The notes under the pieces are model-generated. The model searched no databases and had not been told where the DNA came from. It saw only the letters and a program-made list of their open reading frames with translations. A DNA stretch of 60,561 nt from Corynebacterium mastitidis DSM 44356 (GTDB taxonomy: Bacteria > Actinomycetota > Actinomycetes > Mycobacteriales > Mycobacteriaceae): the NCBI RefSeq assembly GCF_000375365.1, contig NZ_AQXB01000010.1:1-60561 (forward strand), written 5' to 3'. Below, piece after piece: positions 40,283-49,300 of this stretch; position 1 is the stretch's first letter, and every line of letters begins with the position of its first letter. A program made the position numbers and the translations under genes.

Positions 40283-41474
40283 CCGTGTAGGTGATCGCCT
40301 AGAGCTACGGATTTACGAGGAGATTGGCCCCTCCGGGATCACTGCTAAGGCTATTGCTGAGGAGCTTGGTGATGCCACTGGTGACCTGGTGGTGCGGATC
40401 AACTCTCCCGGCGGTGATGTCTTTGACGGCATGGCGATCATGAATTCCCTACGTGCCCATGATGGGGAGGTTATCGCTATTGTGGAGGGTCTGGCCGCGT
40501 CGGCGGCCTCTTTCATCGCGGTGGGTGGCGCGCACCGCGTGGTCATGCGCCCCGGCGCGGAAATGATGATCCATGAGGCGTGGGGCATGTCGATGGGTAA
40601 CGCCGAGGATATGGAGGCCATGCAGCTCCAGTTGGATCGCACTTCGGCTTCCCTCGCGGAGATTTACGCGAAGAAGGCCGGGGGGAGTGCTGACTACTGG
40701 CGTGGCCTCATGCGGAAAGAAGTGTGGTTCAACGCTCAGGAAACCGTGGATTTCGGCTTGGCGGACGTTGTGGAGGACGCCCGTGATAATGCCGCGTCCC
40801 CGGCGCCAGCAGCGTTCGCTCTGCTGCGCCGCTTCAATTATACGGGCCGTGATGCCGCGCCCGCCCCCTACGACCAGAACCGAGAGATTAAGGAAGGAAT
40901 ATCCATGACGTTTAACCAGGAGGTCGCTCGCCGTCTGGGGCTTACCGGCAGCGAGGACGAAGCCACGGTGCTTGCTGCCCTGGAGGAAACCCTCAACGAG
41001 CAGGCCGATAGCGAAGCCGACGCTGAGGATTCCCCGGAAGTCCCGCCCGCCGATACCGAACCGGGTACGGAGGACACCGAGGAATCTGAGGACACGGTGG
41101 AAGAAGATAGCGAGGACGATGAGCCTGCGGCTACCGTGGTGCAGCTTGATCGTGCTGTCTACGAGGACCTCCTCGAGCGTGCCGCACGCGGTGATGCCGC
41201 CGATGAGGAGGCTGCCCATGAGCGGGCCGTGGCCCTGGTCAGTAAGGAGGGTATTTCCGCTGGCCGCCTGCTGGGGTGGCAGCGTGACCAGTGGGTCAAG
41301 GCCGCCACCGAGAATTATGAGGCCACCAAGGCTGAGCTTCTTGCCCTGGCCCCCGGGCGGATTTCCCTCAAGGAAAAGGGTTATGCGGGGGTTCCGAGTG
41401 GGCAGGAGGAGAGCCGGTCTGATTTGGCGGCCCGCGCCGACAAGCTGGGGTTTGCCCCGAAGCCCACGATCTGA
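40269..41474 (+). CDS. ClpP-like head maturation protease with C-terminal scaffold
   Basis: The 401-aa product begins with an S14/ClpP-type protease: VVRINSPGGDVFDGMAI, catalytic S78 in GLAASAASF and H102 in MMIHEAWG. After about residue 205 the rest is a very acidic linker (AEDSPEVPPADTEPGTEDTEE) and a helical region, the arrangement of protease-scaffold fusions. An internal ATG at 40905 with its own ribosome site gives a separate scaffold (see that feature). Confidence 0.9.
   Translation: MRRLNRVGDRLELRIYEEIGPSGITAKAIAEELGDATGDLVVRINSPGGDVFDGMAIMNSLRAHDGEVIAIVEGLAASAASFIAVGGAHRVVMRPGAEMMIHEAWGMSMGNAEDMEAMQLQLDRTSASLAEIYAKKAGGSADYWRGLMRKEVWFNAQETVDFGLADVVEDARDNAASPAPAAFALLRRFNYTGRDAAPAPYDQNREIKEGISMTFNQEVARRLGLTGSEDEATVLAALEETLNEQADSEADAEDSPEVPPADTEPGTEDTEESEDTVEEDSEDDEPAATVVQLDRAVYEDLLERAARGDAADEEAAHERAVALVSKEGISAGRLLGWQRDQWVKAATENYEATKAELLALAPGRISLKEKGYAGVPSGQEESRSDLAARADKLGFAPKPTI
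40905..41474 (+). CDS. nested scaffolding protein (internal start in the protease gene)
   Basis: In frame with the protease gene, M213 is preceded by TTAAGGAAGGAATATCC, a strong ribosome site placed right after the protease domain. The 189-aa product would be acidic and helical, like lambda Nu3, which is nested in gene C the same way. Separate production would supply excess scaffold for shell assembly and removal by the protease. Confidence 0.65.
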   Translation: MTFNQEVARRLGLTGSEDEATVLAALEETLNEQADSEADAEDSPEVPPADTEPGTEDTEESEDTVEEDSEDDEPAATVVQLDRAVYEDLLERAARGDAADEEAAHERAVALVSKEGISAGRLLGWQRDQWVKAATENYEATKAELLALAPGRISLKEKGYAGVPSGQEESRSDLAARADKLGFAPKPTI

Positions 41475-41505
41475 TTCACCAGTCTACCACTGGAGGTATT
41501 TTCCT

Positions 41506-41898
41506 ATGTCTAATCCCACTTTTTCCTTGGGTGATCTCACCCGTAAGGCCGGTAAGCCGGTCGAGAAGTTCCGCCTCGTCAAGGAGCACGAGGGCAAGAT
41601 TGAGCACGCTGGGGCGGAGGATTTCCCCTTTGGTGTGGTCACCGAGTCGGCCGCACCAAAGGGGGACCCGGAGGCGAATGTTCTCACGCATGGGCTGCCG
41701 GAGAATGTGCGTGTCGGCACCACGCAGCGTGTCGTGAAGATCACCACCGATGAGGAGATTTCCGCAGGGGTGGTGGTGTACGCCGCCGCTGATGGCAAGG
41801 TCGCTTCCTCTGGCTCTGTCAAGGTAGGCGTCGCCGACCAGGCTTCTCGTGATGGGCTTGTGCGCGTACACCTGTTCCACCCGTCGGTGCTCGTCTAG
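41506..41898 (+). CDS. head decoration protein
   Basis: The 130-aa product between scaffold and capsid genes is a small beta-rich protein (FRLVKEHEGKIEHAG, NVRVGTTQRVVKITTDEEISAGVVVYAAADGKV), consistent with capsid-stabilising decoration proteins. TGGAGG upstream. Confidence 0.75.
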   Translation: MSNPTFSLGDLTRKAGKPVEKFRLVKEHEGKIEHAGAEDFPFGVVTESAAPKGDPEANVLTHGLPENVRVGTTQRVVKITTDEEISAGVVVYAAADGKVASSGSVKVGVADQASRDGLVRVHLFHPSVLV

Positions 41899-42004
41899 GC
41901 GAGCCGTAGGGCTGTTTTCCCCTTCCCCTTTCCCGCCGTCTGAGGCGGGGCGGGGGATTTCGTCTATCTACCCCCCTAGATAGGGGAGGAGGAGAAAAAT
42001 ACTC

Positions 42005-42931
42005 ATGGTCAATCATCTAACCTCCGCCTTCGGCGGAGACACTATCACCGTCGATGAGATGGTCAAGGACCCTCATTTCATTCCGGAGCGGGTCCTCACC
42101 AACCTTGATGGGGCGTTCCTGGAGGCCGCCCTATTTCGTAACGGTGGCCCTAATGATGGGGTTGTTGCTTTCCGCGAGGCTGCCGCACCGTTCCTCAATG
42201 ACGATTCTGAGGAAGTCGCGGAGTTCGCCGAGATTCCCGTTTCTGATCTCAATCGCGGCAAGCTGCACAAGGTCATCGGAGTCAAGACCGCGTTGGGTGT
42301 GCGTATTTCCCGTGAGATGCGCCGCTTCAACAAGATCGATCAGCTGAACCTCCGCCTCACTGCGTTGCAGAACACGATGGTGAAGAACGGGGTGGAGGCG
42401 TCCCTGGCGGCGTTTAAGTCCGCGGAGATCCCGGAGCTGGCGGTGGGGTCTGACTGGGAATCCCAGGACGCTGATCCTATGCGTGATATCCGCAAGGCCA
42501 AGCGCATGATCTCTACGGCTACCGCACCTGATCGCAAGGACGCTTTGATGGGCTATAAGCCAGACGTCCTGGTCACTAATGAGGGCACTCTCGACGCGGC
42601 GCTTTTCCACGAGTCCGTGCAGCGCTTCTACCGTGGTAATGCGGCGGTGGAGAACCCGGTGTACCAGGGGATCACCCCGCAGATTCTCGCTGGCCTGCGT
42701 GTGGTGACCTCCCAGTACATTCCCGAGGGTGATGTGTATATCATGCAGTCCGGTGTGGCTGGTTTCATTTCGGATGCGGACCCGCTGACGATCACTCCGT
42801 TGTACGCCGAGAACGGCGAAAATGGTTTTGGTGGTGCGAACCAGTCCTGGCGTATGGATGCCTTCCGTAATCGGGTGATCGCAGTCGATAACCCGCGCGC
42901 GGTGGTCAAGCTCACCGGGGTGGGCTCCTAA
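42005..42931 (+). CDS. major capsid protein
   Basis: The 308-aa product follows the decoration gene with GGAGGAGG upstream. It shows the HK97-fold features: a helical N-terminal arm, LGVRISREMRRFNKIDQL, GYKPDVLVTNEGTLDAAL, and the end LRVVTSQYIPEGDVYIMQSG ... SWRMDAFRNRVIAVDNPRAVVKLTG. No long delta domain is present; the nested scaffold supplies that role. Confidence 0.9.
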   Translation: MVNHLTSAFGGDTITVDEMVKDPHFIPERVLTNLDGAFLEAALFRNGGPNDGVVAFREAAAPFLNDDSEEVAEFAEIPVSDLNRGKLHKVIGVKTALGVRISREMRRFNKIDQLNLRLTALQNTMVKNGVEASLAAFKSAEIPELAVGSDWESQDADPMRDIRKAKRMISTATAPDRKDALMGYKPDVLVTNEGTLDAALFHESVQRFYRGNAAVENPVYQGITPQILAGLRVVTSQYIPEGDVYIMQSGVAGFISDADPLTITPLYAENGENGFGGANQSWRMDAFRNRVIAVDNPRAVVKLTGVGS

Positions 42932-43155
42932 TGCGCTACATATTTCGTGTGCCGTGGGAGGACTACAGCAATCGCTATACGCGCTATGCGGTAGGTGACG
43001 CGGCCCCCGAAAAGCACCCTAAATGGGAGTGGCTGGTACGCCACAACATCATCGTGGACGCTAACACCTACCCCCATGCAGAAGAGGCCGCCCCGGTGGC
43101 TGCACCCCTGAGGAGAATCCCGTGGAAGAGCCACGCTCCTCCGCGGGGAAGATGA
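42931..43155 (+). CDS. small protein after the capsid gene
   Basis: The 74-aa product starts at the last base of the capsid stop codon. It is aromatic-rich at the start (MRYIFRVPWEDYSNRYTRYAV). Small capsid-adjacent proteins of this type are common; function unknown. Confidence 0.6.
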   Translation: MRYIFRVPWEDYSNRYTRYAVGDAAPEKHPKWEWLVRHNIIVDANTYPHAEEAAPVAAPLRRIPWKSHAPPRGR

Positions 43156-43265
43156 AACGCCCCTACAAGGCCGCGAAGCTCGCCGTGTGGCAGGAATACG
43201 CCCGCGCCCAGGGACTTGACCCTAAGGGAATGACCCGCGAGGAGATTATCGCCCGATTTATCTAA
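43122..43265 (+). CDS. small SAP/HeH-like protein in the head-tail region
   Basis: The 47-aa product (GTG at 43122 behind GAGGAG, alternative ATG at 43152) ends KLAVWQEYARAQGLDPKGMTREEIIARFI, the helix-extended-loop-helix motif seen in phage neck genes. It overlaps the previous gene by 34 bases in another frame. Confidence 0.6.
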   Translation: MEEPRSSAGKMKRPYKAAKLAVWQEYARAQGLDPKGMTREEIIARFI

Positions 43266-43280
43266 GAGAGGAGGGGTCTG

Positions 43281-43697
43281 ATGGTCGTTTCTCCCGAGGA
43301 TTTTCAGGATAGATTCCCCCGCGCTTTATCCCCGGAGGAGGAAAAGCGTGCTGCTGTTCTACTCGGTGACGCGGAGGGGCTGATTCGCGCGGAGTTTGCC
43401 CGTCGCGGCCGGAGCTTCGATACGGCAATCCGATCTGTGTGGATAGGGCTCATCGCCAGGCGCGTGATTATCGAGATGGTCTCCACTGCGATCCTAGTGG
43501 GGGATCAAGCGGGCGGCAGGTCAGGGTCTGTCCAGTCCGGGCAGGTCTCTGAATCCTGGTCGTATGGGGATGCAGGATCAGCGATGTGGGGAGCAGTGCA
43601 GCTCACGGAGGGGCACCTGCGGGATTTAGGGCTTGTGGCGCGTAGTCGTGGGCGGTTCCCCCAGCCTCCTCGCTGGCCGGAGAGGCGGTGTGAGTAG
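43281..43697 (+). CDS. head-tail connector protein
   Basis: The 138-aa helical product (FQDRFPRALSPEEEKRAAVLLGDAEGLIRAEF ... VSTAILVGDQ ... VSESWSYGDAGSAMWGAVQLTEGHLRDLGL) fits the gp15/gp6-type adaptor that binds the portal. It is the first of four neck proteins. Confidence 0.75.
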   Translation: MVVSPEDFQDRFPRALSPEEEKRAAVLLGDAEGLIRAEFARRGRSFDTAIRSVWIGLIARRVIIEMVSTAILVGDQAGGRSGSVQSGQVSESWSYGDAGSAMWGAVQLTEGHLRDLGLVARSRGRFPQPPRWPERRCE

Positions 43698-43699
43698 GT

Positions 43700-44068
43700 A
43701 TGCCGTGGCTGCAAAAAATGCGGGTAGTCAAGCCCGCGCGAGTCCAGGACCCCTACGCCCCTAAAAAAGCGTCCAGGATCACCCTCGACCTTGAGAAAGG
43801 CGCGGAAATCCTCCCCGAGGTGTGGCTAGTGGAGTGCCAGCCGATCAGCCTCATCGAGGAGACGGAGAATAACACCCGCGTGGCGGCTGCTACCGCGTGG
43901 CGGATCATTAGTCGCCGTGGACAGCAAATCACCACTATCGGCCCCGAAGACGGCGTGATCGTCGAGGGGATCGAGGGGGTGCTGGCGGTGGAGGGTGAGG
44001 TGGGGCAGTGGCGGACGCCGACGCGGCTGGCGCATACGGAACTTACAGTAAGGCGGTGGCGCGGGTGA
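43700..44068 (+). CDS. head-closure / stopper protein
   Basis: The 122-aa product is beta-rich (ITLDLEKGAEILPEVWLVECQPISL, AWRIISRRGQQITTIGPEDGVIVEG), compatible with a head-closure protein of the FII/gp16 type. It ends in a GTGA overlap with the next gene. Confidence 0.65.
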   Translation: MPWLQKMRVVKPARVQDPYAPKKASRITLDLEKGAEILPEVWLVECQPISLIEETENNTRVAAATAWRIISRRGQQITTIGPEDGVIVEGIEGVLAVEGEVGQWRTPTRLAHTELTVRRWRG

Positions 44069-44343
44069 GTGCGAAGATTGATGGTGATGATTTATTTCGC
44101 CAGGTCATGGGCACTACACAGGTGCAATCCGCCGTGTATAAGGAAGCTGTGAGGATCGCTGCGAAAGCTCGACGCCTTGATGCATCTGAGGGGAAAGGTA
44201 CCGCCACGATCAAGGTGGAGCGTATCCCGATCGCCAACGGGCGCGCAGCCTACAACGTCACCTCTGATGACGTCAGTGGTGAATACGGCACCTCCGAAGC
44301 TAAGCGCCTCCGCACTCTGCGCCGCGCAGCGAAAGGAGCGTAA
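44065..44343 (+). CDS. neck protein, HK97 gp10-like
   Basis: The 92-aa product (GTG, GTGA overlap with the previous stop; an earlier GTG at 44008 would lie inside the previous gene) has a helical start (VMGTTQVQSAVYKEAVRIAAKARRL) and a basic end. Position and size match the HK97 gp10 neck/tail-completion family. Confidence 0.65.
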   Translation: MSAKIDGDDLFRQVMGTTQVQSAVYKEAVRIAAKARRLDASEGKGTATIKVERIPIANGRAAYNVTSDDVSGEYGTSEAKRLRTLRRAAKGA

Positions 44344-44738
44344 TGCAACCTGATGTGCTCAAAGAGATCATCCACTGCCTGTCGGATGTGACGGGGGTGT
44401 GGGTGGCCGACACACTCCCCCCAGGGGATAGCCTCTCGGAGGAATTGCCGTGCGTGCGTGTCGATGAACTCCCCGGTACCTCGAAACTGATCCCGTGGCA
44501 GATCACCGGCGAGATGGAACTCCAGGAACTCGGCATTGATGTTGATGTTTTTGGGGCTTCGCGCTATGAGACTCGTGCGGTGCGTGAGGCTATCCACAAG
44601 ACCATGATGCTGCTGCCCCGTACAGTGGCGGGGATAACCCGCGTGCAGCCGGGAGCGACTTTCCACACTCGACCGGATTTCAACCAGAACATTCGCCGTG
44701 TCGGGGCGGAATACCTGGTGACTGCGCGCACCGGATAA
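44343..44738 (+). CDS. tail terminator protein
   Basis: The 131-aa product (VLKEIIHCLSDVTGVWVADTLP ... ELQELGIDVDVFGASRYETRAVREAIHKTMMLL ... IRRVGAEYLVTAR) has the alternating strand-helix pattern of gpU/tail-terminator proteins. It shares one base with the preceding gene and is followed by a terminator. Confidence 0.7.
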   Translation: MQPDVLKEIIHCLSDVTGVWVADTLPPGDSLSEELPCVRVDELPGTSKLIPWQITGEMELQELGIDVDVFGASRYETRAVREAIHKTMMLLPRTVAGITRVQPGATFHTRPDFNQNIRRVGAEYLVTARTG

Positions 44739-44755
44739 AACGCGCAGCTGCAATA

Positions 44756-44783
44756 CCCCCACATCTAACCCAGGTGGTGGGGG
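44756..44783 (+). terminator. intrinsic terminator before the tail tube gene
   Basis: Stem CCCCCAC (44756-44762) with GTGGGGG (44777-44783) followed by TTTTCTT. It separates head-neck genes from the tail genes, so the tail tube probably has a separate promoter or receives partial readthrough. Confidence 0.7.
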
Positions 44784-44826
44784 TTTTCTTATACCCAATT
44801 TTTTCCCTTTTTTAGGAGGAGAAGTT

Positions 44827-45501
44827 ATGGCAAGTCAGGAAACGCTTCAGGGCTTCCGCTCTGCTGCGCTGCGAGTCGGTGTGACTGGCGCAGTGCGTGT
44901 CGCAAAGCTCGGGGCGAAAGTCCCGAAGCTGACAGATAAGTATGACCCCGAGGTGTATCGCAATATCGGCTACATCTCCAACGATGGCGTGGAGCTGTCT
45001 TTTGATGAGGACGCTCAGGAATACGTCCCCTGGCAGGAGTCCCTGCCGATCCGCCGCGACATCACCAAGTCCGTGAGCAGCGTGAAGCTGACCTTGTGGG
45101 ATTTCGGCAAGGAGAACGCAGAAATGTTCTTCGGGTCGGAGGCTCAGGACGGTGAGGATGGTACCTGGTATATCGACCAGGCCGGTAAGCCGAATTTTGA
45201 GCGCATGATGTTCGTCATCGACGTTGTTGATGGCGATGAGGCGATGCGCTTGGTGCTCCCGGTCGCGCAGGTCACCGGGCGCGAGGGGATCACCTTCAAG
45301 TCCGAGGAAGCGATCTCCCTGGGCATCACGGTGACCGCATACCCGGCGAGCGTGGACGACTACCCCGAGTTTGAGGGGAAGTCTGCGCGCTGGATGTTTT
45401 CTAAGAGCTGGGACGGCAAGGGCGTGAAGTCCGTGGTCGAGTCTACCGGTATGCCCGACAGTGAGGACCGTGGGGATTCTGATTCCCGTGGCGACTCCTA
45501 G
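44827..45501 (+). CDS. major tail (tube) protein
   Basis: The 224-aa product is beta-rich (AALRVGVTGAVRVAKLG, YRNIGYISNDGVELSFDEDAQEYVPW, SVKLTLWDFGKENAEMFFG) and lies between tail terminator and chaperone genes. Its C-terminal tail is Ser/Asp/Gly-rich. TTAGGAGGAG precedes the ATG. Confidence 0.85.
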   Translation: MASQETLQGFRSAALRVGVTGAVRVAKLGAKVPKLTDKYDPEVYRNIGYISNDGVELSFDEDAQEYVPWQESLPIRRDITKSVSSVKLTLWDFGKENAEMFFGSEAQDGEDGTWYIDQAGKPNFERMMFVIDVVDGDEAMRLVLPVAQVTGREGITFKSEEAISLGITVTAYPASVDDYPEFEGKSARWMFSKSWDGKGVKSVVESTGMPDSEDRGDSDSRGDS

Positions 45502-45621
45502 CGTACCGGGGCCTGGGTAGACACTGGCGGGTTCGCCCAGGCCCCCCTTTTTTGGTGTCTTTAATCATGTGCCCGCCGGTATTCTTTTTGTCTCTCTTTT
45601 TCTTTTTGAGGAGGAACCCGC

Positions 45622-46023
45622 ATGTCTAATAATTTGAATGATCTGCTTAAGCAGCGCGCGGAGGCGACCGGTGTTGCCGGTGACCGCGTCCCCTTTGAGT
45701 TTGGAGATAAGACCTTCACGTTTCGTGACCCCATGCTCCTCACCGACGAAGACAAGGACGACCTCGCCGGCCTGAGCCACGATGTCGATGTCGCTGAGTT
45801 CTACATGGGCGCAGACCAGTATGACGATTTCATCGCCACGACCGCCACGATTGAACTCGATAACGGCGAAAAGCTGGAGGTTGAGGGGTCGAGCTCTGTT
45901 TTCATGCTGGCTTTCCGTGAGTATGTCAAGGGCCTGGCGGATGTGGACGAAAAGGGAAATCCTATGACGTCCAATCGCTCCTCGCGTCGTGCGGCGGCCC
46001 GGAGCCAGCGGAAGCGGCGCTAG
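45622..46023 (+). CDS. tail assembly chaperone G
   Basis: The 133-aa product is small and acidic with a basic tail (SSRRAAARSQRKRR), directly before the tape measure. Near its end is the slippery heptamer GGGAAAT in the right frame, so a fraction of ribosomes make the longer GT form. TTGAGGAGG precedes the ATG. Confidence 0.85.
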   Translation: MSNNLNDLLKQRAEATGVAGDRVPFEFGDKTFTFRDPMLLTDEDKDDLAGLSHDVDVAEFYMGADQYDDFIATTATIELDNGEKLEVEGSSSVFMLAFREYVKGLADVDEKGNPMTSNRSSRRAAARSQRKRR

Positions 46024-46352
46024 AGCAAGCCTATGGTTGGGATGTGCTGGGGGCTTTTTGGCGGGGGGAGATCACGCTGCGGAAACTTCGTGTATTGATC
46101 TCCTACCTGCCCCCGGATTCCCCCATCTATTGGCATCACACTGACGGCCGCCCCTGGACGATCACTCAATCCATGCTGTGGCAGATGCTGTGGGCCATGT
46201 CTGCCGAGGCGCACAAGGGGCTGGAAAAGGGGACGAACGTTTTCAAGAAAATGCCCCGGTACCCGTGGGCGGACGCTGTGGGTAGCCAGCGTCGTGGTGG
46301 GTGGAAGCACCGTGACGGCAATGAAGTTTTGGATTACCTATCCAACCTGTAG
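45622..46352 (+). CDS. tail assembly chaperone GT (programmed -1 frameshift product)
   Basis: After a -1 shift at 45954-45960 the G frame continues through a second frame to the stop at 46350-46352. The T part (EQAYGWDVLGAFWRGEITLRKLRVLISYLPPDSPIYW ... ALWAMSAE region) has no own ribosome site and no good start. GT binds the tape measure during tube assembly in lambda-like phages. The T frame is -1 relative to G, as required. Confidence 0.82.
45954..45960 (+). other. slippery site for -1 ribosomal frameshifting
   Basis: G GGA AAT in the G reading frame fits the X XXY YYZ rule exactly. Re-pairing gives GGG AAA in the T frame. Confidence 0.8.
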
Positions 46353-46398
46353 GCCCCTTTTTTTGGGTGGGGCGTGATTCTTGTGGAGGTGTAGGGAA

Positions 46399-49300
46399 AT
46401 GACCAGTGCAGTATGGGTCCCCGTCAATGCGAGCATGAAGGGCTTCGTCGCTGAGGTCGTTAAGCAGGCCTCGGGGGCGGCCTCCAAGGGATCAAAAACC
46501 CTGGCCGAGGGGTTCTCCCAGGGCGGTAAAAAAGCTGGTGAAGCTGCCGCCCAGGGGCTTGCTTCCCAAGCCTCCCAGGTGGAGAAGGCTTCCGCACAGC
46601 TTGCTTCGGCGCGTACCGCTGAGGCGAAGGCCTCGGCAGATGTGACCGCTGCGGAAGCGAAGCTGGAAGCGCTGCGGAAGAATGCGGGGGCGTCCGCCTC
46701 GCAGATCGCGCGCGCCGAGCAGCAGCTTGAGACCGCGAAGAACCGCCAAGGTGACGCGGCGGCGAAGGTGGCGCGCAGTGAAAAAGACCTGGAGGCAGTG
46801 CGCGGCGGTGGGCAGGCCACCGCCCAGAAGTTAGCCCGTAGCGAGGACGCATTAGCGAAAGCGAAAACGGACGCGACGACGGCTGCTGGGAAGGTCCGCA
46901 CCGCTGAGCTGGGAGTCGATGAGGCTAGGGCGAAGGCCCAGCAGCGCGCTGAGGCGGTTGTGGGGGCGGAGAAGAAGGTTGTTGCTGCGCGCGCCCAGTA
47001 TGGTGAGGGGTCGAAGCAGGCGGCGGCTGCGGAGAAGCAGCTTGAGGCTGCGAAAAAGCAGTCAGGGTCAGCAGATGCCCAACTCGCCGCAGCAGCCGGT
47101 AATGTGACGAAAGCGCGGGCTGATCTCGCTAACGCCACCGATAACGTCAAAGCTAAAGAACTGTCCCATAAGGCCGTGCAGGAGGACGTTGCCCGCTCGG
47201 AGAAGGCAGCGGCTGAGGGGGCTGAGGACGCGGCGAAATCCATTAAAATCCTTGGTGATGCCTCCGAGGATGCGGAGGGGAAGTCGTCTCGTTTCGCGGC
47301 TGTGCAGGATAAGGTGAAGTTGGGGGTTGCTGCGGTTAGTGCTGCTGCGGCGGCTACTGGCGCGGCGCTTTTTAAAGTCGGCCAGGATTTCGATGAGGCT
47401 TATGATGCTATCCGTGTTGGTACGGGTGCTTCTGGTGAGGCTTTTGAGGGGCTAAAGGAGTCCGCGCGGAACGTTTACAAGGAAATCCCCGCGATGGACG
47501 GTGGTTTTCAGCAGGTCGGTAGTACTCTCGCTGATCTTAATACTCGCTTGGGTCTTACTGGTGAGCCGCTGGAGAAGATGACTTCCCAGTTTGTTGAGCT
47601 GTCGAATATGGGGATTGATGCCGATATTAACGACGTGTCGGCGGCTCTGAGCGCCTTTGGCGTGGAGGCTAATCAAGCCCCGGCAGCAATGGACGAGCTG
47701 TTTCGCGCTTCGCAGGCCACGGGTTTGACGATTAGTGAATTGGCGCAGTCTGCAGTCAAGGGCGCCCCGCAGCTAAAAGAGTTCGGTTTTGACATGGCCG
47801 AGTCTGCCGCTTTAGTCGGCAAGCTTGATAAGGCCGGTGTGGAAGCCGATAAGGTCCTTGCAGGCATGGGCAAAGCGATGGTTCAATTCGCTAAAGATGG
47901 AAGGGAGCCGCAAGCAGCCTTATTTGAAACTGCTCGGGAGATCGAAAACTACCTTGAGCTAGGGAATGAAGTTGAGGCTACAAATGTTGCCGCAAAGCTA
48001 TTCGGAACTAAAGGCGCAGGGCAGTTTATTGAGGCGGTAAAAACCGGGGCTTTGTCCATCGACTGGCTCATGGGGAACATTGGGGCCACGGAGGACACGA
48101 TCCTGGGTGTCGCTAAGGAGACCCAAAGTTTCAGTGAAAAGTGGGCTCTGCTGAAACAAAACGCCCTGGCCGCTTTAGAGCCTATCGCGTCGAAGATTTT
48201 TGACGCCCTTAGTCCCGCGATGGACGCAGTGCTGGGTGGCATGGAAAGAATAGCCCCGTGGGTGGAGTCGGTGCTTGCCCCGGCGATTTCTGTCGTGTCT
48301 GCGAAAATCTCGGAGTTTGTAGGATACGTCTCAGCTAATCTGATCCCGCTTGTCGTCCCCGCTTTTGAGCGGCTTGGTGAGATTTTCCGTGGCCTTGTGG
48401 AGAAGGTACAAGGACTAGTCCAGTGGGGGCGTGAGCATCAGGGTGTCATGGCGGTGCTCGCTGGTGCGGCTGGGGGTCTTGCGGTGTCTTTCGGCGCTGT
48501 GGCCCTCCAGATGAAGGCCACGGCCGTGGCGCAGACCATCATGAAATCCGGTGGACTTATCGGCTGGATTAGCAAGATGATCACCTCAACGAATTTGTGG
48601 GCGGGTGCACAAAAAGCCCTCAACTTCGTTATGAACATGAACCCGTACATGAAGATCATCACGGCCATCATGACATTGGCTGGGGCCCTGTGGGCGTTTT
48701 TCGCCAAGACCGAGACCGGGCGGGAGATGTGGGCGAAATTCACCGACGCCCTCGCACGCGGCTGGGATTGGTTTACTGAGAAACTTTCCGCCGGGTGGCA
48801 ATGGATCAAGACTAGCGTGTGGGACCCCTTCATGGGGTTCATTACCGGGACTCTCGTGCCCTTGTGGAACGCGGCCTGGGGTCTTATTCAGGCGGCGTGG
48901 GATAAATTCACCAGTGGGTTGTCCTGGGCGTGGGAGAACATCATCAAACCGGTGTTCGATGCGATCTGGACGGTGGCCAAAGCCACCCTTGGTGTGATCG
49001 GAACGGTGATCCTCGCCCCGCTGATCCTGTACTGGAAGGCCATGTCGGCTGCCGTGCAGTGGGGCTGGGAGAATATCATCAAGCCTGCTTGGGACGCTTT
49101 GAGTACTGCGGCAAGCTGGATGTGGGACAACGTCCTCAAACCCACCTTTGGGTGGATTAAAGACCGCTGGCAGGACATGGTTCTGGGCATCCAGTTCTAC
49201 TGGGAGAACGTCTGGAAACCAGTCCTGGAAACAGTAGCCGAGGTTGCTAAGTGGCTCTGGGAGAACGTCCTCGCCCCCGCATTTGAGGGGATTAAGCACG

